Of a stretch of 64,000 nt of DNA, positions 24,719 through 34,854 are shown one piece after another (position 1 is the first letter of the stretch; each line of letters starts with the position of its first letter). The position numbers and the translations under genes are program-made. Source of the stretch: an alpha proteobacterium U9-1i. GTDB taxonomy: Bacteria > Pseudomonadota > Alphaproteobacteria > Caulobacterales > Aquidulcibacteraceae. The notes under the pieces were generated by a model. That model was not told the DNA's origin. It searched no databases and saw nothing but the letters and a program-made list of their open reading frames with translations. The DNA is taken from positions 1,240,001-1,304,000 of the forward strand of contig BBSY01000002.1 in the NCBI GenBank assembly GCA_000974665.1, in the 5' to 3' direction.

Positions 24719-25860
24719 TGACCGCCGTCACCGAAGGCGCAGCACCCGTGCGCGACATCACCGCCCACCCGCCGGGCCTTGCCGCACGCAAGTTCAAGGA
24801 TCGTAGTTTCGTTTTCTGGGGCCTCCTGGCGACGCTCATCGGCCTCGGCACGCTTGTGGCGTTGGTCAGCGATTTGGCCATGGATGGCGCGCACCGGGTG
24901 TCGCTCGACTTCTTTTTCAAGTTTCCATCGTCCGATCCAGCAGAGGCCGGAATTTACTCTGCTTGGGTCGGTTCGATCCTCGTGATTGTAACGACGGCCG
25001 TGATCGCCATCCCCATCGGCGTGTTGGCCGGTCTCTACCTTGAAGAATACGCGCCGAAGAACGCTATCACGTCGGCGATTGAGATCGCCGTGAACAATCT
25101 GGCCGGCGTTCCGTCCATCATCTACGGGCTTTTGGCGGTTGGTCTGTTCGTGCAAGTGCTGGCGCTTGGCCAATCGATCCTCACCGCGGGCATTACGCTT
25201 TCGCTGCTCATTCTTCCTGTCGTTATCGTCGCAACTCGCGAAGCCGTGCGCAGCGTGCCGCTCGAAATGCGCCAAGGCGCGCTCGCCGTCGGCGCCACGA
25301 AGTGGCAGGCCACGCAGCATCACGTGCTGCCCTATGCTATGCCAGGCATCGTCACTGGCATCATCATCGGCATATCGCGCGCGATTGGTGAAACCGCGCC
25401 TTTGATTCTGATCGGCGGCTTGACGTTCGTGGCGTTCCTGCCGGTTACGCTGCCGGGCGATGCAAAGTTCACTGTGGTCGGCGCGGTTGATGAATACGGC
25501 GCGCCGGTGACGCCGGACGCTACTGAAAGTATTCGCATCAGCGCTGATGGCGTTGTGGTGATGCCGGATTTCAGCGAAGTCCCGGTCACAGCCGGCCAGA
25601 CGATTGAGCTTCCGCACGGCGCCACGGTGCAATCCGTGGCCAGCCTCGGCGACGCCGCGCAGAGTTGGCTTCCCAGCCATTGGCTCGGCTCCGAATTCAC
25701 GGTGATGCCAATTCAGATGTTCAACTGGACGTCGCGTCCGCAGGCAGAGTTCCTGGAGATCGCCGCCGCCGCCGGCCTGGTGCTGCTGGCGATCACGTTG
25801 CTGCTGAACGGTTCAGCAATCTGGCTGCGCTACCGGCTGCGAAAAGCGATCAAGTGGTAG
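24718..25860 (+). CDS. pstA: Phosphate ABC transporter permease PstA
   Basis: A 380-residue permease. YAPKNAITSAIEIAVNNLAGVPSIIYGLLAVG, REAVRSVPLEMRQGALAVGATKWQATQHHVLP (EAA loop) and ISRAIGETAPLILIGG are PstA signatures. Between the last two helices (about residues 245-320) it has an ~80-residue hydrophilic insert, predicted periplasmic, with a small-domain look (TVVGAVDEYGAPVTPDATES). ATG 24718 overlaps the pstC stop; a TTG one codon earlier is less likely. No pstB ATPase or phoU follows: the next gene is convergent. Confidence 0.92.
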   Translation: MTAVTEGAAPVRDITAHPPGLAARKFKDRSFVFWGLLATLIGLGTLVALVSDLAMDGAHRVSLDFFFKFPSSDPAEAGIYSAWVGSILVIVTTAVIAIPIGVLAGLYLEEYAPKNAITSAIEIAVNNLAGVPSIIYGLLAVGLFVQVLALGQSILTAGITLSLLILPVVIVATREAVRSVPLEMRQGALAVGATKWQATQHHVLPYAMPGIVTGIIIGISRAIGETAPLILIGGLTFVAFLPVTLPGDAKFTVVGAVDEYGAPVTPDATESIRISADGVVVMPDFSEVPVTAGQTIELPHGATVQSVASLGDAAQSWLPSHWLGSEFTVMPIQMFNWTSRPQAEFLEIAAAAGLVLLAITLLLNGSAIWLRYRLRKAIKW

Positions 25861-25870
25861 TGCAGCCACT

Positions 25871-27085
25871 CTAAACGCGGTTTGCACGCTCGGCCTTTTT
25901 CGCCAACCGCGCCGCGCGCTGGGCCTCGCGGCGCGCCCGTGCGCGCCGGCGCGCCTCGGCCAGACGGGTCCAGAAGCGCTTCTTCTCCGGTTTCGGCAGC
26001 GGTTCGAGGTTTTTGCGAAACTCCTCGGCGCAGGCGCGCCAGGAATAGCGTTCCGCCAGCGCACGCGCGTCCTGGCGCGTGAGCTTCAGCGCTTCCAGGC
26101 ACGCGGTTTTGAGGTCGGTGTTCACAACACCCGCGCCTGTGCCGGGTAATATGTCTTTCGGGCCGGGCGCCACGTAAGCCGCAACTGGGGTGCCGGTGGC
26201 GGCCGCCTCCAGGATCACCAGTCCAAAGGTATCGGTGAAGCTTGGGAAAACAAACACGTCCGCGTCCGCGTAGTGGCGCGCCAGCTCCTCGCCGAACTTT
26301 GGCCCGACAAAGTGCGCGTCGGGATATTTCGCTTTCAACTCATCCAGCGCCGGCCCGCCACCGACGACCACTTTCGAGCCCGGCAGATCGAGCTTCAGGA
26401 ACGCCTCGATGTTTTTTTCAACCGAAACCCTGCCCACATAGGCGAAGACCGGCTTTGGCAAATCCTTGAACAAGCCGCCATCGATGCCGCGCTTCGATGG
26501 GTGGAACATTTCCACGTCCACGCCGCGGCTCCAGATCGCCGTGTTGCGGAAGCCGTGCATGTCCAGCAATTCCATCATCGTCGGTGTCGCAACCATGACG
26601 CGGCCCGACTTGTCGTGGAACGCGTGCATGTACCGGTAGCCCGCCCAAAGCGGAATCCAGGCAAAGCGCGCCGTGACGTATTCCGGGAATTGCGTGTGGT
26701 AGCTCGTCGTGAACGGAAACTTGTGTTTCAGGCAGACGGCACGCGCGTCCCACCCTAAGGTGCCCTCGGTGGCGATGTGGACGGCGTCCGGTGCGAAAGA
26801 GAGAAAGCGGTCCTCCACATCTTCGCGCGCGCCTAAAGCCAAACGTATCTCCGAATACGTGATCAGCGGCACCGTGTTTGGATAGTCGGCCGGTGAGATC
26901 ACTTCGATCTCGCAGCCCATGGCTTTCAGCTCACCCATCGTGTTGGACAACGTCCGCACGACGCCGTTCACCTGAGGCTCCCATGCGTCGGTGACGAGCA
27001 TGATGCGCTGGGCCAGCTGCGGGCGCTCCGGGCTGGCGTCGGCGGCATCGCTCGCCGGGTCAGGGATCTGGGTGTCTGTGCTCAC
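25871..27085 (-). CDS. GT4-family glycosyltransferase with basic C-terminal extension
   Basis: A 404-residue GT-B glycosyltransferase. MLVTDAWEPQVNGVVRTLSN near residue 29 is the acceptor-side signature of the lipid mannosyl/glucosyl-transferase group; FAYVGRVSVEKNIEAFL and FPSFTDTFGLVILEAAATGTPVAA carry the donor-binding EX7E region. The last ~60 residues are strongly Arg/Ala-rich, suggesting membrane or RNA contact. It is convergent with pstA. Relatives make glycolipids that replace phospholipids under phosphate starvation; that role is inferred from location only. Confidence 0.85.
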   Translation of the reverse strand: MSTDTQIPDPASDAADASPERPQLAQRIMLVTDAWEPQVNGVVRTLSNTMGELKAMGCEIEVISPADYPNTVPLITYSEIRLALGAREDVEDRFLSFAPDAVHIATEGTLGWDARAVCLKHKFPFTTSYHTQFPEYVTARFAWIPLWAGYRYMHAFHDKSGRVMVATPTMMELLDMHGFRNTAIWSRGVDVEMFHPSKRGIDGGLFKDLPKPVFAYVGRVSVEKNIEAFLKLDLPGSKVVVGGGPALDELKAKYPDAHFVGPKFGEELARHYADADVFVFPSFTDTFGLVILEAAATGTPVAAYVAPGPKDILPGTGAGVVNTDLKTACLEALKLTRQDARALAERYSWRACAEEFRKNLEPLPKPEKKRFWTRLAEARRRARARREAQRAARLAKKAERANRV

Positions 27086-27187
27086 CCGCGCTCGTCAACC
27101 ACAAGGGCAGGGGTGGCGCAAGGGCGCCGCCTGAACGGTGGTCGTCCGGGTCTTGCCCTTGGGTCCGGTCGCGCGCAAAAGGCGCCC

Positions 27188-30100
27188 ATGAACGCCTCCG
27201 TGGAAAAGCTCACCCCCGCCTCGATCGATTGGGATGCGCTCGACGCGCTGAAATATGCCGACGAAGACGCTGCTGTCGCCAAATTGCTCGCGGAGGCGCC
27301 ACTCGATCCCGCCGCTCGCGCCAGCGTCGGAGCCGAAGCCCGCTCGCTGGTCGTCAAAGCGCGCAAGCTGAAGCGCCGCAAGGGCGTGATGGAGAGCTTC
27401 CTCGAGGAATTCGGCCTCTCTAACGCCGAAGGCTTGGCGTTGATGTGCTTGGCCGAAGCTCTCCTGCGCGTGCCCGACGCCGAGACGGCTGACAAATTGA
27501 TTGCCGAGAAGATCAAGAACGGGCGTTGGGCCGAGCACATCGGCAAGTCCGATCATTGGCTCGTGAACGCGGGAACCTGGGGGCTGATGCTCACCGGGCG
27601 CATTGCGACACTGCCGGAAGAGATGAAGGGCGACGCCGGACAATTCATGGCGCATCTCGTCAGCCGCGCCGGCGAACCCGTTGTCCGGGCCGCGGCAATG
27701 CAGGCAATGCGGATCCTGGGCGAGCAATTCGTGCTTGGCCGCAACATTGAAAGCGCGCTGAAGCGCGGCGCCGCGATGTCGCGCGGGCCCGCAGCGACGC
27801 GCTATTCGTTCGACATGCTGGGCGAGGGCGCCCGCACCGACGCGGACGCTGTGCGCTACACAGAAAGTTACGCCGCCGCGATCGCGGAGGTTGGCGAAGC
27901 GAGCGCCGGCGCTGGCCCTATCGCCGCCAACGGCATCAGCGTGAAAATGTCGGCGCTGCATCCCCGCTATGACGCGCGCCAGGAAGAGCGCGTGTTCGCC
28001 GAGCTTTACCCGCGCGTACTGCGCTTGGCGCAGGATGCGAAGCGCTGGAACATCGGCCTGACACTTGACGCAGAAGAGGCGGATAGGCTCGTCCTGTCGC
28101 TAAAAATTTTCGAGCGCCTTGCCGGCGAGCCATCCCTCGCGGGCTGGACAGGTCTCGGCCTTGCGGTGCAGGCCTACCAGAAGCGCACGCGTGACGTGCT
28201 CGCGCGCCTTACACAGCTTGCGCGCCGGCGCGGAACGCAGATCCAGGTAAGGTTGGTGAAAGGCGCGTATTGGGATGGCGAGGTGAAGCGCGCCCAGATT
28301 GCTGGCCGCGTTGACTTTCCGGTGTTCACCACCAAAGCGGCGACGGACGTTCACTACCTCGCTTGCGCACGCGATCTGATCGCCGCCGGCGACGCGATCT
28401 TTCCGCAGTTCGCGACGCACAACGCCCACACCGTCGCCGCCGTTCGCCGCATGGCGGAGGCGGCGGGGCGCATCCAATATGAATTCCAACGCCTGCACGG
28501 CATGGGCGAGGCCTTGTACGCCGCGCTTGAACCTGCGGCGCCGGTGCGGGTGTACGCGCCGGTGGGGGGGCACGAAGATCTGCTGCCGTATCTGGTGCGG
28601 CGTCTGCTGGAAAACGGCGCCAACACCAGCTTCGTGCACTCCTTCTTGGACGACGACGTTTCGCCCGAAATCGTGGCCGCCGATCCGATCACGCAACTCG
28701 AAGCGCAACCTCACCGTCATCCGCGTTTGCCGCCGCCGCCGCGTCTGTTCGGCGCGAGCCGCCGCAACTCGACGGGGCGTGATTTATCGATCGCGGCGGA
28801 TCGCAGCGCGCTCTACCCACCGCCAAGCGGAGGAACGATGCCGACGATCGAGACTGACGCCGCTGCCTCTATCGCCACGGCGCGCGCGGCCTTTCATGAT
28901 TGGAACGCCTGCGGCGGTGCGAAACGGGCACGCATCCTGCGCGCGATGGCCGATAAACTTCAGGAACACCACGATCCGTTGGTGCAGCTGATCGCGCACG
29001 AAGCTGGCCGCAATCTACAGGACGCCATCGACGAATTGCGCGAGGCGGTCGATTTCTGTCGCTATTACGCCGCCGAAGCTGAGCGTCTGTTCGCTGGTGC
29101 TGTTGCATTGCCGTCACCGGCTGGGGAGACCGATCATCTCGAACTGCACGGCCGCGGCGTGTTCGTTTGCATCAGTCCGTGGAATTTTCCGTTGGCGATT
29201 TTCACCGGCCAGCTCGCCGCTGCACTGGCGGCGGGCAACACGGTTGTCGCCAAGCCCGCCGAGCAAACGCCGCGGATCGCCCGCGCCGCTGTTCATTTGT
29301 TCTACGAAGCGGGTTTGCCGCAGGGCGCGCTTCAGCTCGTGCTCGGCGCTGGCGACGTGGGCGCAGCGCTCGTCGCCGATCCGCGCATTGCCGGCGTCGC
29401 CTTTACCGGCTCGACCGAAGTGGCACGCGCCATCAATCGCACGCTCGCCGCCAAGGACGGGCCGATCGTGCCGCTGATCGCCGAGACAGGCGGGCTGAAC
29501 GGCCTGTTCGTCGATACCACCGCACTGAAAGAGCAAGTGGTGGATGACGTGATCGTCTCCGCGTTCAACAGCGCCGGCCAACGCTGCTCCAGCTTGCGCC
29601 TTCTGTTCCTGCCGCACGAAACCGCCGATGAAATCCTTGAGACGCTGCAAGGCGCGATGGACGCACTGGTTATCGCCGATCCCGCCGATCCGCGCACCGA
29701 TATCGGCCCCATCATCGACGCCGAAGCGAAAGCCAATCTCGACAGGCACATCGCCAAGATGAGCGGTCAGGTGCTGAAGCAACTCGATGTGTCGAAACTC
29801 GGCGGCAATTTCTTTGGTCCCGCGATCATTGAACTGAAGAGCCTAAGCGAGATCGACCGCGAGGTGTTCGGCCCGATCCTGCACGTCATCCGCTACGATC
29901 CCGCCGACATCGCAGCCATCGGCGCGGAATTGGCGGCCAAAGGCTATGGCCTCACGCTTGGCGTTCACTCGCGGCTTGATAGCTTCGCCGAAGCGGTGCG
30001 CGCGGCGGTTCCTGCCGGAAACTGCTACGTCAACCGTACGATCGTCGGCGCCGTCGTCGGCGTACAGCCGTTCGGCGGCAGCGGCTTGTCGGGCACCGGC

Positions 30101-30205
30101 CCGAAGGCCGGCGGCCCGAACTATCTGCCGCGCTTTGCCGAAGAGCGCGCGCTGAGCGTCAACATCGCCGCCCAAGGCGGCGATCCGCACCTGTTGAATC
30201 TCTAG
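27188..30205 (+). CDS. putA: Bifunctional proline dehydrogenase / P5C dehydrogenase PutA
   Basis: A 1005-residue two-step proline catabolism enzyme (proline to glutamate). The PRODH barrel spans about 80-510 with [16 protein letters not shown] and [13 protein letters not shown] for FAD and proline; the P5C dehydrogenase domain spans about 560-990 with [29 protein letters not shown] and catalytic Cys in [10 protein letters not shown]. No N-terminal ribbon-helix-helix domain is present, so it is not a self-regulating trifunctional PutA. ATG 27188 is chosen because upstream in-frame residues look non-coding. It is divergent from the glycosyltransferase gene. Confidence 0.95.
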   Translation: MNASVEKLTPASIDWDALDALKYADEDAAVAKLLAEAPLDPAARASVGAEARSLVVKARKLKRRKGVMESFLEEFGLSNAEGLALMCLAEALLRVPDAETADKLIAEKIKNGRWAEHIGKSDHWLVNAGTWGLMLTGRIATLPEEMKGDAGQFMAHLVSRAGEPVVRAAAMQAMRILGEQFVLGRNIESALKRGAAMSRGPAATRYSFDMLGEGARTDADAVRYTESYAAAIAEVGEASAGAGPIAANGISVKMSALHPRYDARQEERVFAELYPRVLRLAQDAKRWNIGLTLDAEEADRLVLSLKIFERLAGEPSLAGWTGLGLAVQAYQKRTRDVLARLTQLARRRGTQIQVRLVKGAYWDGEVKRAQIAGRVDFPVFTTKAATDVHYLACARDLIAAGDAIFPQFATHNAHTVAAVRRMAEAAGRIQYEFQRLHGMGEALYAALEPAAPVRVYAPVGGHEDLLPYLVRRLLENGANTSFVHSFLDDDVSPEIVAADPITQLEAQPHRHPRLPPPPRLFGASRRNSTGRDLSIAADRSALYPPPSGGTMPTIETDAAASIATARAAFHDWNACGGAKRARILRAMADKLQEHHDPLVQLIAHEAGRNLQDAIDELREAVDFCRYYAAEAERLFAGAVALPSPAGETDHLELHGRGVFVCISPWNFPLAIFTGQLAAALAAGNTVVAKPAEQTPRIARAAVHLFYEAGLPQGALQLVLGAGDVGAALVADPRIAGVAFTGSTEVARAINRTLAAKDGPIVPLIAETGGLNGLFVDTTALKEQVVDDVIVSAFNSAGQRCSSLRLLFLPHETADEILETLQGAMDALVIADPADPRTDIGPIIDAEAKANLDRHIAKMSGQVLKQLDVSKLGGNFFGPAIIELKSLSEIDREVFGPILHVIRYDPADIAAIGAELAAKGYGLTLGVHSRLDSFAEAVRAAVPAGNCYVNRTIVGAVVGVQPFGGSGLSGTGPKAGGPNYLPRFAEERALSVNIAAQGGDPHLLNL

Positions 30206-30325
30206 CGCGCTGGCGATCCGTGGGCGGCGCGCTAGACACCCCCACGCCGCGAAGCGTCCTCGCTCCGCGCCTCGGGCGCGTGCGCGCCTTGCTAGGCCGG
30301 GGTACGGGACGTACATCTCAGCGGC

Positions 30326-30823
30326 ATGTCACGCGACAACGTCACGCCGTTCCGCCGTCCGCCGCGGCGCCCGCCGCCAAAGCCCTCGGGAAAATTGGGG
30401 CTGACGACGCATCGCGGCAAAGCAGTGTTCGTCCACATCCTGACCTTGGCGTGCTTTGCGACGCCGTTCGTGCTGGGCGGGCAACTTGGACAGATGGTTG
30501 GCCTCGCGCTGGGCGTGGCGGCGGGCTTCATCGCTTATTCGAGCCGCTACGATTCGATGCCATGGGCGATGACGCACCATGAGCACGCGCTGCGCACTTT
30601 GATCATTGCCTTCGTCGTGCGCACGATCGTGAGTTTGCCGAGCTTGCTGATCTCACGCGACCCGCCTCAAGGCTTCATGATCCAGGTGCTTGAAGTTTAC
30701 GGCCTGATCTCATTCTGGGTCGGCTTGATCGTATTGATCTGGGTGGTCATTCGCGCAGGCGTTGGTTTGGTGCTGGCGATCTTGCGCAAGCCGATCTGGC
30801 ATCCGCGCGGCTGGCTGCTCTAG
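30326..30823 (+). CDS. Hypothetical membrane protein
   Basis: A 165-residue protein with a proline/arginine-rich cytoplasmic N-terminus (FRRPPRRPPPKPSGK) and three or four hydrophobic segments (about 34-50, 53-70, 88-105, 125-155). The layout resembles DUF4870-type small membrane proteins, but I cannot assign a function. Its stop overlaps the convergent gene by four bases. Confidence 0.7.
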   Translation: MSRDNVTPFRRPPRRPPPKPSGKLGLTTHRGKAVFVHILTLACFATPFVLGGQLGQMVGLALGVAAGFIAYSSRYDSMPWAMTHHEHALRTLIIAFVVRTIVSLPSLLISRDPPQGFMIQVLEVYGLISFWVGLIVLIWVVIRAGVGLVLAILRKPIWHPRGWLL

Positions 30824-31140
30824 TTGACGACGCGGCAGCCGAATTCCTCTTCGTAGATCGCTTCTGAGCTGAAGGCGCCAAAGAGCGCCGAGGCGCGTAC
30901 GAGGTTGCCGTCCTCGACGATGCTCATCTGCTCGCGCGCCGCTTGATCGGGGAAGTCGGCGAGGCAACTTTCCATGCTGCGCCCACTGACGAAACGGCAG
31001 GAGCACGTCTGCTTGGCGGCGTAGCCGGTGGCGATGCCAGCGAACGTGAAGCTATCGCGCATGGCGTAAGCGCCGCCGCCGACAAGCAGCAGCAACGCTA
31101 CGGCAATGCCGCCAATCCAAAGCCAACGTTTGCCGCCCAT
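30820..31140 (-). CDS. Hypothetical single-pass membrane protein
   Basis: 106 residues. One N-terminal membrane segment (WLWIGGIAVALLLLVGGGAYAM) anchors a periplasmic domain with four cysteines (CSCRF, SCLADF, EFGCRVVN). It is divergently arranged with the beta-lactamase-family gene, whose start is 54 bases away; similar small proteins often sit beside that hydrolase, so a shared role is possible but unproven. Confidence 0.7.
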   Translation of the reverse strand: MGGKRWLWIGGIAVALLLLVGGGAYAMRDSFTFAGIATGYAAKQTCSCRFVSGRSMESCLADFPDQAAREQMSIVEDGNLVRASALFGAFSSEAIYEEEFGCRVVN

Positions 31141-31194
31141 GCCGCTTCCCCTCTATGATTGCGATCGAGTTTAGTGAAGCGGGGGGCGGGCGTC

Positions 31195-32355
31195 ATGCTG
31201 CGCGGCGCGATTTTCGCGACATTGTGGATTGTCGCCTGGGCGGGCGCGGCCAGCGGGCAACCGCTTACGCCGTTGCCGCCGCAGCCGGCAAACGTCGCAT
31301 GGCCGACGCAGGAGTGGCCGGTTGCGCCGCTGCCGCGCGACGTGGATCGCGCGGCGTTTGATCTGGCGGTCACCGAAGCGTTTTCCGGCTTGCATCCGTT
31401 GATGGGTGAAACGCGGGCGGTGGTGATTATCCAAGGCGGCCAGCTTGTGTTTGAGCGCTATGGCGAAGGCTATACGCGCGACACGCGGCTAATCTCGTGG
31501 TCGGCGGCGAAATCGCTGACGCACGCGCTGGTCGGTGCGGCGGTGCTACAGGGGCGGGTGCACATCGACGAGCCGATGGGCAATCCGCACTGGCGCGCGG
31601 GCGATCGGCGCGCATCGATTCCGTGGCGCACATTTCTCACCATGACGGACGGGCTCGACTACAATGAGACGGCGCCGGAAGTGGCGCACGCCGGCAATGC
31701 GCGGATGCTGTTCGGCGATGGCCGAAGCGATACGGCGCGCTGGGGCGCCGGCTTGCCGCTGATCCACGATCCGGGAACGCACTGGAATTATTCATCGGCG
31801 ACGACGTTGCTGATTTCCGATGCGTTGACGCGCCGAGTCGTCCCTGATCCCGCCGATGCCAACGATCGGCGCCGGCGGATGCGCGCTTGGATGAACGAAG
31901 TGCTGTTCGACCCGACCGGGATGCATCCTGTCGTCGAGTTCGATCCGCAGGGCAATTTTTACGGATCGTCGCTCATCTGGGCGAGCGGGCGTGATTTCGC
32001 GCGTTTTGGGCAGCTCTATCTGCGTGACGGCGTGTGGGATGGTCGGCGGCTGTTGCCGGAAGGCTGGGTCGACTTCGCGCGCTCGCGCGGGCCGGCGCTG
32101 AACGCGGACGTTTACGGCGCCCAATGGTGGCTAACGCCGGCGAGCGGGACAGGCCGGCCTATGCGGTCGCTGATTGTCGCGCCGGGTTTGGAGGATGCCT
32201 TCTCGGCGCAGGGGCATGAGGGGCAGGTGATCTTGGTCGTACCGTCGAAGGATCTGGTGATGGTGCGGCTTGGGCTGTTCCATGGCGGCAGCGAAGCCTG
32301 GGATGAGCTCGGCAATTGGATGGGGCGCTTCGTCAACGCGTTCGGAGATCGATAG
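31195..32355 (+). CDS. Beta-lactamase-family serine hydrolase (class C / EstB fold), exported
   Basis: A 386-residue serine hydrolase. Signal-like N-terminus MLRGAIFATLWIVAWAGAASGQ. Catalytic S103-x-x-K106 lies in SWSAAKSLTHAL; the YxS/N element is Y199-S-S in HWNYSSATT; a late GHEGQ replaces the KTG box. This pattern fits 6-aminohexanoate-dimer hydrolase/esterase relatives more than true beta-lactamases. ATG 31195 has a GGGGGGCGGG stretch upstream and begins the signal peptide; an earlier TTG is unlikely. Confidence 0.87.
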   Translation: MLRGAIFATLWIVAWAGAASGQPLTPLPPQPANVAWPTQEWPVAPLPRDVDRAAFDLAVTEAFSGLHPLMGETRAVVIIQGGQLVFERYGEGYTRDTRLISWSAAKSLTHALVGAAVLQGRVHIDEPMGNPHWRAGDRRASIPWRTFLTMTDGLDYNETAPEVAHAGNARMLFGDGRSDTARWGAGLPLIHDPGTHWNYSSATTLLISDALTRRVVPDPADANDRRRRMRAWMNEVLFDPTGMHPVVEFDPQGNFYGSSLIWASGRDFARFGQLYLRDGVWDGRRLLPEGWVDFARSRGPALNADVYGAQWWLTPASGTGRPMRSLIVAPGLEDAFSAQGHEGQVILVVPSKDLVMVRLGLFHGGSEAWDELGNWMGRFVNAFGDR

Positions 32356-32423
32356 GCGCGCACTGGCGCCCGCGCGAAGCGACGCTCCGGCGGTGCTGGT
32401 GGCTGCGGAATGAAAGGCCCGCC

Positions 32424-32933
32424 CTAAGAGGAATCGTTGCCGCTTTTGCTTATGCACGGCGCAAGCGCCAGCTCATCAAATCCGAAATCGAACACATAGC
32501 GGAGGATGCGCGTGAGGCCGCGCCTAAGACGGCGGATGAGCGCCGCGATGAGCTTTTGGGGTTCGCGCAACATGGCCGCCAGTGTGGCGATGCTTTGGCT
32601 ATTGCTGAGGCCGCGCAGTCTGCGCTTCAGCGTTGGGCCAACGAACGCGCGCGCGGCGTTTATGCGGCGTTGCGCTTCCTTAGCGTAGAAGCGCCCGGCG
32701 CATGGCGTTTTGTGCTGGACGTGACGCGTCGCCGCGACGAGCAGCACGAGGCCTAGAATTTTGGTGACTTGCTGAATTGCGTGGCGGATCGGCGCGTTGA
32801 GTTTGCGCGTAACGCGGAAGCGCTGAGCAACACCGCAAGCGATTTCGGCGAGCCAACCGAGGCAAAGTCCCACTCTGACCACAATGCGGGCGAAGCGGGG
32901 ACTGTCGGGAAATTTGTGAGCGGCGGATTTCAT
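32424..32933 (-). CDS. Hypothetical protein
   Basis: 169 residues, basic and arginine-rich, with one moderately hydrophobic stretch (IQQVTKILGLVLLVAA, about 54-69) and a predicted helical C-terminal half (LREPQKLIAALIRRLRRGL). Codon use on this strand has GC-rich third positions, better than the antisense frame, so I take it as the real gene. No family recognised and no clear Shine-Dalgarno sequence. Confidence 0.5.
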   Translation of the reverse strand: MKSAAHKFPDSPRFARIVVRVGLCLGWLAEIACGVAQRFRVTRKLNAPIRHAIQQVTKILGLVLLVAATRHVQHKTPCAGRFYAKEAQRRINAARAFVGPTLKRRLRGLSNSQSIATLAAMLREPQKLIAALIRRLRRGLTRILRYVFDFGFDELALAPCISKSGNDSS

Positions 32934-33081
32934 TGTTGCGGCGTAGTGTAGCGGCGTGCGGCCGCTGTAGGATTGATTTTGGCGATTTGCTTATGCGCCA
33001 AGGGCCGGGGCGCCGTTTAGGCGGGGATAGATATGCTTGAGCCTACGGCATCGAGCGGTAAAGTGACCGCCGGGGGAGCGC

Positions 33082-34806
33082 ATGGCCGATATTTTTGTCA
33101 GCTACAAGAAGGACGACAAGGCCCGTGTCGAGCCGCTGGTGCGGGCGCTTGAGTCTCAGGGTTTCACCGTCTGGTGGGATTATGAAATCGAAACCGGCGG
33201 CGATTGGCTGCAGCAAATATTGAAGGAAATCGACGTCGCGCGCGCCGTCATTGGCGTGTGGTCGCAGCAGAGCGTCACCGCAGATGGCTGCTTCGCCGTA
33301 AGCCGCGGATCGACCATCTCCTACGTCGATCGTGAACATGCGCGGGCGCAAACGAAGCTCGCTCCGGTACTTTTGGATCGCGTTCGAACGCCATTCGAGT
33401 ATGAAAAAATTCAGGCCGCCGATCTCACCGATTGGGGTGGAGACGCGAACCATCCAGGGTTTCGTCAGGTCGTGGCGCGGATCGAGCAATTGGCCCTGCC
33501 GCTTTGGGTCGAGCGCAAATTGCTTGCGGCGAATGCGGCCGCCGATACCGAGCGTCGCCGTCGCGAGGCAGCCGAGGCTAACGCGGCCGCACGGGAGAGC
33601 GAGATTGAGCGGCTAACGAGAGGCCAAGTTGATCTCTCCATTGCGCAGGCGCGAGTGCGCGCGCTTGAGGAGCAACTTGCCGGCGCGGGGATGCAGCCCA
33701 AGGGAGATCGCGTGATCGCACGCGACGGGATGGCGACAATTGTGATGCCGGCCATGACCGCCGCTCGCAGCGAAGGCAAGCGAACGATTGCGGCGGTAAA
33801 GCTAGCGCGCACGCTTGAAGGGCATCTGGGGCATGTCACTACGCTGGCGTGGGCCCCGGACGGAAAGAGGCTGGCGTCAGGCTCGCGTGACGAAACTGTA
33901 GCGATTTGGGATGTGGCGGCGGGGCGCCGCGTTGAAAGTCTGAGCATCGAAGGCGCCAGTGCCAGCGTTCAATTCGATCCGCGCGGTGCGTGGTTGGCGG
34001 TCGGCCCCGCACCGGCGCGTTGGGGTGTTTCGCTGGTCAATTTGCGGGATTCCAAGATCGTTCGTTCGCTTCCCTTCGGCGAGTTTTGCTTCGCTGGTTC
34101 CGGTAGCATCTGGGCGACCGAGTACAAAAACGGCTACAACCTGAACGAATATCCGCACGGCAAGCTTTCGGAGCTAGGCGCGAAAGCTGTTGTCGCCGCG
34201 CCGAAGAAGGGACTGTTTGGTTCAAAGCCGGAGCGGCCCAGGCACGACTCAAGCAAATCCGTGAATACGATTCTGACCGGGCACGCGCCAGAACACCTTG
34301 CATTCACCAACAAGCACGACGTTCTGGCCGTTGGATTGGGCGCCGCGGGCGTTACCTTTTTCAATCTGTCAAACTGCTCAAGTATTGGAGCAATCACGCA
34401 AATCGAAGCGGGCTCGCGCGGAAACGTTGGCACACACGCATCCGGGACGTTCGCGACGAGCCAGGCAACCCCCGAGGTCACTGTGCTTGGAGCACGCGGC
34501 GGCAACAGAGGGATGACGGAAGCATTTCGCTACAATGTGACGTCGCAACGTTTGATCGGTGAGCTTCGGACTGAGCAGTACGACAGCGTCGCCTCCGTCG
34601 CTTACTCTCCAACTGGCGCCGAAATCGCCCTTGGGTTTGCGCGGATTGGCGTTACGATTTTTGATGCAGCCTCCTCAAAGCCGATCTGCGAACTTCCAGA
34701 CCACAACGGCGCGGTGTTCGCGGTCAATTTTTCGCCGGACGGCTCGCTTCTCGCCACGGCTTGCGAAGACGGCGCCGTGCGATTGTGGGAGCTGGTGTAT
34801 GCTTAA
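33082..34806 (+). CDS. TIR domain - coiled coil - WD40 repeat protein
   Basis: A 574-residue modular protein. Residues 1-140 are a TIR domain: DIFVSYKKDDKARVEPLVRALESQGF, the BB-loop-like WWDYEIETGGDWLQ, and E85 in YVDREHARA at the position of the SARM1 NADase glutamate. Residues 150-200 are an Ala/Glu/Arg-rich coiled coil. WD40 blades run from about 240 (LEGHLGHVTTLAWAPDGKRLASGSRDETVAIWD) to the end (VFAVNFSPDGSLLATACEDGAVRLWEL), with degenerate repeats between. Bacterial TIRs of this kind cleave NAD+ or make cyclic-ADP-ribose signals, often in phage defence. The gene looks less GC-rich than its surroundings. Confidence 0.88.
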   Translation: MADIFVSYKKDDKARVEPLVRALESQGFTVWWDYEIETGGDWLQQILKEIDVARAVIGVWSQQSVTADGCFAVSRGSTISYVDREHARAQTKLAPVLLDRVRTPFEYEKIQAADLTDWGGDANHPGFRQVVARIEQLALPLWVERKLLAANAAADTERRRREAAEANAAARESEIERLTRGQVDLSIAQARVRALEEQLAGAGMQPKGDRVIARDGMATIVMPAMTAARSEGKRTIAAVKLARTLEGHLGHVTTLAWAPDGKRLASGSRDETVAIWDVAAGRRVESLSIEGASASVQFDPRGAWLAVGPAPARWGVSLVNLRDSKIVRSLPFGEFCFAGSGSIWATEYKNGYNLNEYPHGKLSELGAKAVVAAPKKGLFGSKPERPRHDSSKSVNTILTGHAPEHLAFTNKHDVLAVGLGAAGVTFFNLSNCSSIGAITQIEAGSRGNVGTHASGTFATSQATPEVTVLGARGGNRGMTEAFRYNVTSQRLIGELRTEQYDSVASVAYSPTGAEIALGFARIGVTIFDAASSKPICELPDHNGAVFAVNFSPDGSLLATACEDGAVRLWELVYA

Positions 34807-34854
34807 AGGCTTCGCAGAGTTCGCGGCTACACCGACACATGAACGGAGCGCCGC

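Noticed and set aside
27188-30205. PutA judged truncated for lacking a DNA-binding domain
   Set aside because: Many alphaproteobacterial PutA proteins have only the two enzyme domains; both active sites are complete.
32316-32756. Plus-strand ORF of 146 codons opposite the 32424-32933 gene
   Set aside because: It overlaps the end of the beta-lactamase-family gene and has poorer codon use than the minus-strand frame.
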